Positions 59,540 to 64,000 of a stretch of DNA of 64,000 nucleotides are shown piece by piece. Positions within the stretch are counted from its first letter, which is position 1, and every line of letters begins with the position of its first letter. Where the stretch lies: positions 1 to 64,000 of the forward strand of contig JABFQW010000021.1 of the NCBI GenBank assembly GCA_013141455.1. The letters run 5' to 3'. This DNA comes from Bacteroidales bacterium (GTDB lineage: Bacteria > Bacteroidota > Bacteroidia > Bacteroidales > F082). Position numbers and translations under genes: made by a program. The notes under the pieces are model-generated. The model did not search any database. It was not told the origin of the DNA and saw only the letters and a program-made list of their open reading frames with translations.

Positions 59540-62476
59540 TCATTTATCTGTATTCCGGATAACAGGCAATTTTACAACAAATTTTTCAGGATTTTTATCA
59601 ACCACGATCTGTTTCCCTGCAAAAAGCCGGTATCGTTCCGAAATATTTTTTAGTCCCAAGGCTGTCGAAACCTCCGGATTATTTTTGGGTTGAAGGTTAT
59701 TTGCAACCACCAGATAATCACCCTCCATAAACACCTCTAATATCAGCGGTTTGTTTTTTGTGGCAATATTATGCTTCAATGCATTTTCGGCTAACATTTG
59801 TAAAGTCATTGGAGGAATGCGGCTATTTTGAATCTCAACCGGGATATTTACCAACAAACAAAGGCTGCTTGCGTATCGTTTCTGTTGTAAAAAAATATAG
59901 TTTTCGAGCAATTGCTGCTCTTCAATAATCGGGATTAACTCGGTATCGCGGTATTGAAGGATACTCCTGAAATAGTCTGAGAGTTTTTCGACATAACTTA
60001 CTGCCTTTATACTATCCGACTCAATTAAAGCAATCAGTGTACTGAAACTGTTAAACAGGAAATGTGGATTTACCTGATTGCGTAGGTTTCTGTATTCGAA
60101 TTCTATTTTTTCATGAAGTATCTGCTGATCGCGTTTTAGTTTTTTCAGCCTGAGATGAAAATACCATCTTAAAAGTAACAGAATGAAAATGACGGAGGCA
60201 GAGATAAACCACCAACGTTTCCAAAACGGACTGAGTATGGTGAAACTTAATGAAATCTTGCTGTCAGAAACGCTGCCTGAGTTTCCGGCATCGAGCAGGT
60301 GAAGTGTATAGTTTCCAGGTGACAGATTGCTATAACTGATGAAATGGTCGCGTGTGTTGTACCAATCGAAATCTTCTCCTTCAAGTTTGACTTTGAAACG
60401 CATATCACCTGGTCGCGGATACCAGATGCCTGTGAAATCGAAACTAAGATAGTTTTGATCGTGTTCGAGCACGATCGGCTTGTCAAATTGTATGGGGCGA
60501 AGATTCACCAACACGTTTTTCAGGTTCAGTATCGGTTTGAGTTGCGCGATCTTTTCCGGATATTTCAAACTGATATAACCCCGCTGCATACCAATCCAGA
60601 ACTGCCCTTTTTTGTTGGTGGTTAAGGCATTTAAACCGGCCTTAATATCATGAAGATCAATGTTTTCGCCTGTCTGTATCACCTCTCCCGTTCGGGTATC
60701 GATCAAATCGATGCGGTGATTGTTAACAACAAGAATATAATTTTCGGTAGCGGCAATCGAAGTTACTGATAATGAACCCAAACCATCAACCAATCCAAAT
60801 TGACGTAAACTATCACCCTGTAAACGATAAACCCCTTCGTCGGCAACGGCAAACCATAGTACACCGGCCTTTTCCTGCGCTAACGAATAAACAGCTTTAT
60901 TGATAAGCCTTTTGTCTTTCAATTGCTCAAACTTTCCGTTTTCGTAGTAACTAATCCCACTTCCATCGGTGGCAAACCAAACCCTTTTATCGGGGGCAAC
61001 ATATATCTGATAGATATAATTATTTCCTAATCCGGACTTTTTTTCTAGCCTTTCGAAGTTGATTTTTTCATTTGCGTTTTTGGTAGCAAGGGTAACGCCA
61101 CCAAAAGTAGAAAGCCAGATTTCGTTACCCTGCCCGGCTATTGATAAAATATTATTGTTCGACAATCCGTCGGATTCGTTATAAAAATGGTACTGATCCG
61201 TTTGTGGATCCAACACGATCACTCCATTATCGAAGGTTCCTATCCAGATCAAACCTTTTGCATCCTCATACAAACAAGTGAAAAAAACATTGTCAAATTC
61301 CTTTGGTGTAAAAACCCGTTCTGAAGCAATGTTATTATTGTCTCTCAACGATTTACGGAATAATCCGTTTTCATTGCAAAACCATAGATTGTTTTCCGAA
61401 TCGGCTAATAAGGTATGAATCTCTCCCACCTTAACCCCATTCTCGGAAGTAAAAAATTCGATATCCCTGCCAATTGTCCAGGTTAATTTGTCATCACCGG
61501 TAATCCAAAAACCACCCAAACGGCTCTCGCATAATTTCAATATTCGTGCCGGCAAGGGATTTAAATCGGTTCCGGTATATTCATTCAGTAATTCATTGGC
61601 CGGCTCATAACAGTAAAGCGAACCATTGTATGTGGCGATCCACAAATCATCCTTCATTACGAGTAATGACGATACGACGCAGTTTTTAATGTCGCAGGCA
61701 GGTACTTTACTACTGATTTGTTCATTTTCGATATCATAACAAATCACTCCCCCTTCATTAAAACCTATCCAAAGACAGTTATTCGCATCCAGCGCAAGTG
61801 CATGGATGATCAGATCAGGAAACAAATCCTTATGCTTACAACTCTGAAATTCAACACTTTTACCATTCATCCGGCAACGCACCAAACCGGCATCGGTGCC
61901 GGCCCAAATCCATCCCGAACTATCAGGTTGCAAGGCATATAAAACATTATCGGGCAATCCATCTTTTACGACATAATTATTCGTTGTCCCCGATACATCA
62001 TATACAAATATGCCATTACCATAGGTGGAAACCCACAGGTTATTTTTGTTATCCGTTTGAATATCAGTAACCGATGACTTACAGTCGATTAATAGTCCGG
62101 GTACGGATGTTTGTTGTTCATAATATAACAGGTATCCATTCGACAATCCCAGCCACATTTCCTTTGCCCGACAGAAAATAGTTGTTATTTCAATATGTTT
62201 CAGGCTATCAGGGAATAACAAAGTGGTATATTGTAAACCATCAAATTTGTAAATACCGCCCTGCGTACCCAAAAGCAGGAATCCATGAGGATCTTCGGCG
62301 ATGCTGGTTATTTTTCCACCTTCGATATGGTAATCTGGCTCATACGTCCTGAATACCAAGTCGTTGCTGGCCGATGCAACAGGATAAAATCCGGGCCACA
62401 GAAAAAAAATAATCAAGCTTAATTTCAGGTTCACCAATTTCAGTTTATGCTTACACTTCGATCTGGATTTACTCAT
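59540..62476 (-). CDS. reg_prop/Y_Y_Y sensor histidine kinase, LytS type
   Basis: A 978-residue kinase built like the one at 50.1 kb but distinct in sequence. Signal-like N-terminus (16-36, LKLSLIIFFLWPGFYPVASAS); propellers about 40-640 with blades such as GKITSIAEDPHGFLLLGTQGGIYKFDG, GLPDNVLYALQPDSSGWIWAGTDAGLVRC and DLWIATYNGSLYCYEP; Y_Y_Y about 665-745 (NYLSFDFTGIWYPRPGDMRFKVKLEGEDFDWYNTRDHFISYSNLSPGNYTLHL); membrane segment (WWFISASVIFILLLLRWYFHL); phospho-His in LRNQVNPHFLFNSFSTLIALI and MTLQMLAENALKHNI for ATP binding. Its ATG overlaps the stop of the YceI-like gene (ATGA), so sensor and YceI protein are made together. Confidence 0.93.
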   Translation of the reverse strand: MSKSRSKCKHKLKLVNLKLSLIIFFLWPGFYPVASASNDLVFRTYEPDYHIEGGKITSIAEDPHGFLLLGTQGGIYKFDGLQYTTLLFPDSLKHIEITTIFCRAKEMWLGLSNGYLLYYEQQTSVPGLLIDCKSSVTDIQTDNKNNLWVSTYGNGIFVYDVSGTTNNYVVKDGLPDNVLYALQPDSSGWIWAGTDAGLVRCRMNGKSVEFQSCKHKDLFPDLIIHALALDANNCLWIGFNEGGVICYDIENEQISSKVPACDIKNCVVSSLLVMKDDLWIATYNGSLYCYEPANELLNEYTGTDLNPLPARILKLCESRLGGFWITGDDKLTWTIGRDIEFFTSENGVKVGEIHTLLADSENNLWFCNENGLFRKSLRDNNNIASERVFTPKEFDNVFFTCLYEDAKGLIWIGTFDNGVIVLDPQTDQYHFYNESDGLSNNNILSIAGQGNEIWLSTFGGVTLATKNANEKINFERLEKKSGLGNNYIYQIYVAPDKRVWFATDGSGISYYENGKFEQLKDKRLINKAVYSLAQEKAGVLWFAVADEGVYRLQGDSLRQFGLVDGLGSLSVTSIAATENYILVVNNHRIDLIDTRTGEVIQTGENIDLHDIKAGLNALTTNKKGQFWIGMQRGYISLKYPEKIAQLKPILNLKNVLVNLRPIQFDKPIVLEHDQNYLSFDFTGIWYPRPGDMRFKVKLEGEDFDWYNTRDHFISYSNLSPGNYTLHLLDAGNSGSVSDSKISLSFTILSPFWKRWWFISASVIFILLLLRWYFHLRLKKLKRDQQILHEKIEFEYRNLRNQVNPHFLFNSFSTLIALIESDSIKAVSYVEKLSDYFRSILQYRDTELIPIIEEQQLLENYIFLQQKRYASSLCLLVNIPVEIQNSRIPPMTLQMLAENALKHNIATKNKPLILEVFMEGDYLVVANNLQPKNNPEVSTALGLKNISERYRLFAGKQIVVDKNPEKFVVKLPVIRNTDK

Positions 62477-63045
62477 TTAACAGCTTCATTTACCAATATC
62501 GCCTCAATAACAACATTGATTTCAGGTGCAATCTTTTTCGAAACAACTTTTGGGATCCGCATATGATGATCGTCCAACAACACCGGAAATATACTATTAA
62601 CAATGAGGGAATTGTCTTTATACAATATCTTAACCTTGACGATTCGTTCTTTTTTTACACCATGTAAATCGAGTATGCCTTTTGCCCTGACCATTTGCTC
62701 GGTACCATGCTGCTGATTTAAGGGTTCGATGATTTTACCGCTAAATGTAGTTCGCGGGTATTTGTCCGACTCCATATAATTTTCATGAAAATGTTCCTGC
62801 TGCAAAGGGCTGTTAAAGCCTTCGAAAGTTGCGTTATTCAGGATAAAAATGAATGTTTGTTTTTCAATATCGACAGCGCCCTGTAACTTATCTGACCCGG
62901 CTTTTATCAATTCGAGCGGAGCATCAGATGTAAACGAAACGTTGGCCGTTTCGGTTAGATAGATATGCTGTTGCGCTATGACAATATTAGCTGCCAATAC
63001 AAATAAAACGGAAGAATAAAAACGAATGCGACGATAAACTTTCAT
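62473..63045 (-). CDS. exported YceI-like protein coupled to the sensor kinase
   Basis: 190 residues from the ATG complementary to 63043-63045 (six more codons are open upstream). Signal peptide about 1-24 (VLFVLAANIVIAQQ). YceI pattern: TANVSFTSDAPLELIKAGSDKLQGAVDIEKQTFIFILNNATFEGFNSPLQQEHFHENYMESDKYPRTTFSGKI, then AKGILDLHGVKKERIVKVKI. It ends in an ATGA overlap with the kinase gene, an unusual tie that suggests the protein feeds ligand or status to the sensor (inference). It is a paralogue of the 57.5-kb YceI-like protein. Confidence 0.87.
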   Translation of the reverse strand: MKVYRRIRFYSSVLFVLAANIVIAQQHIYLTETANVSFTSDAPLELIKAGSDKLQGAVDIEKQTFIFILNNATFEGFNSPLQQEHFHENYMESDKYPRTTFSGKIIEPLNQQHGTEQMVRAKGILDLHGVKKERIVKVKILYKDNSLIVNSIFPVLLDDHHMRIPKVVSKKIAPEINVVIEAILVNEAVK

Positions 63046-63072
63046 GCAAGATGGATTAACCAACCAGAAATG

Positions 63073-63357
63073 TTACAACAATGAAAATAATAATATCAAT
63101 CCCAAAATTACACCTAATAATGATGAAAAGAGCAATTGAAACCGTCCAAAATACAATTGTTTTATTAACATTGAGGTAATCCATTGAAACAACACCATGA
63201 CAGTCACATATAAAGCAAAAGCAATCCAGTTTCCGGGACTATTCATCCATTTCAGATTATAGTAACCCTCATCGATATAGAAAAGAATATTTGTCAGAAG
63301 TATTGCAATAATCAACTTTACTCCTAAGGCCTTCACACTGTGCAAATCATCGGTCAT
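63073..63357 (-). CDS. small membrane protein of unknown function
   Basis: A 94-residue protein with three membrane segments (about 11-28 VKLIIAILLTNILFYID, 43-63 NWIAFALYVTVMVLFQWITSM, 73-93 LLFSSLLGVILGLILLFSLL). No family recognised. It lies 27 bp before the YceI-like gene on the same strand and is likely the first gene of the YceI/kinase/LytTR unit. No clear promoter was read in the 160-bp gap upstream. Confidence 0.6.
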   Translation of the reverse strand: MTDDLHSVKALGVKLIIAILLTNILFYIDEGYYNLKWMNSPGNWIAFALYVTVMVLFQWITSMLIKQLYFGRFQLLFSSLLGVILGLILLFSLL

Positions 63358-63517
63358 AACGGGCTTATTTGGGATACAAACGTCAATTTTTGTATTAAAT
63401 TTTACGGACAGACGAACCCCAAAATACTCATCCCGCCATATCTGCCTGATGGCAAACAGGTTTATGGGATATATTTGGAATCTTACAGCCCATTGTTATT
63501 CATAAACATAAAGTAAC

Positions 63518-64000
63518 TTAATTCATTCCTGACAACTCAATATCAATAAACACCGGATTATGGTCGCTGAATTCGAAACCAAGATCAACGGTAATCACCT
63601 TGTTCAATTTGATATTGGGCGAAAGCACAAAAAAATCGATGGTGGTGGCTCCGGTTTTTCCTTTCACGTAAGCCTCATCAAGATGACGGTTACTCGGGGC
63701 ATCATTATCTGATACGATTTGCCAGTCGCCCGGCATAAAGCCTTTTTTTATTTTTACATCGGCTGCGATGAATTTATGACCGTTGTAATCCGCCGCAGGC
63801 TCGAAATCATACGGGTTCATATTCCAGTCGCCACCTGCGATTACGTAATTACCCGAAAGATATTCGGTCATCATCAGGTTGCGGATCACTGCCAGCTCTT
63901 TTTCCATCAGGGCCTGATCTTTCACAAATGCCGAATTGTGCGTGTTGATCACAATCAGTTCTTTGCCATTAATAGTTGGTACACGCGTTTCGATGAAACA
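63518..64000 (-). CDS. endonuclease/exonuclease/phosphatase family protein, C-terminal part
   Basis: The frame runs from the window edge (first visible residues CFIETRVPTINGKELIVINTHNSAF after the join) to a stop at 63518, so the N-terminal half is outside. Typical family blocks are visible: the His in VINTHNSA, GGDWNMNP (Asp/Asn active-site pair), TTIDFFVLSP and the last FSDHNPVFIDI with the catalytic Asp-His. Such proteins split phosphodiesters in DNA, lipids or small molecules; which one cannot be said. No link to the neighbouring signalling operon is evident; a 160-bp gap separates them. Confidence 0.9.
   Translation of the reverse strand, partial: CFIETRVPTINGKELIVINTHNSAFVKDQALMEKELAVIRNLMMTEYLSGNYVIAGGDWNMNPYDFEPAADYNGHKFIAADVKIKKGFMPGDWQIVSDNDAPSNRHLDEAYVKGKTGATTIDFFVLSPNIKLNKVITVDLGFEFSDHNPVFIDIELSGMN

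Overview
The window looks like a chromosomal segment from an uncultured-type or environmental Bacteroidota (Bacteroidales/Marinilabiliales-like by gene content; the exact genus cannot be told from sequence reading alone). The reasons are direct: a SusC/SusD pair, several proteins ending in type IX secretion (Por) tails, a Bacteroidota-type tryptophanase, LytS/LytTR regulation with reg_prop/Y_Y_Y sensors, few Shine-Dalgarno sites, and many promoters of the Bacteroidota form TTTG-N19/21-TAnnTTTG. No rRNA, phage or CRISPR array is present. Both window ends cut genes (an M64-type peptidase on the left, an endonuclease/exonuclease/phosphatase-family protein on the right).

Left part (1-23 kb): mostly housekeeping and metabolism. 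An ECF sigma factor with a membrane partner, a fructosamine-kinase-like protein, glnS followed by its own substrate tRNA-Gln(CTG), a winged-helix-like unknown, NlpC/P60, a MobA-like transferase divergent from a YgfK-type flavin/Fe-S oxidoreductase, YraN, tryptophanase with a long leader, free-methionine sulfoxide reductase, secreted endonuclease I, QueD, TrxB, ArfB and two secreted T9SS cargo proteins of unknown function.

Middle (23-42 kb): the most interesting block is a leftward run: exported unknown, SusC, SusD, a YncE-type propeller fused to a phosphoesterase domain, DUF5690 MFS-like transporter, PhnW and PhnX. Read together it is a complete candidate route for taking in an aminophosphonate-bearing compound, releasing 2-aminoethylphosphonate (AEP), importing it and cleaving the C-P bond. 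It is followed by more T9SS cargo, pdxJ (making the PLP precursor that PhnW and tryptophanase need, although this is ordinary metabolism), an M28 peptidase/glutaminyl-cyclase-like lipoprotein and a LiaF-like/LytS/LytTR operon.

Accessory spot (42.3-44.2 kb): a RAYT (REP-associated tyrosine transposase) with REP-like hairpins on both sides has apparently inserted into a rhuM-like gene; the 3' end of the transposase gene plus one hairpin is duplicated as a 75-bp unit.

Right part (44-64 kb): GH30 glycosidase, U32 protein, PHP phosphatase, nitroreductase, MnmA, then three signalling modules: a giant reg_prop sensor kinase with a receiver-only partner; Kup potassium transporter next to a shortened KdpD-like kinase and a KdpE-like regulator, with an 11-bp tandem array (TTTATA every 11 bp on the kup strand) just upstream of kup; and a second reg_prop kinase/LytTR pair embedded between two YceI-like proteins and an OB-fold protein.

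All functional calls come from reading motifs; none was checked against a database.
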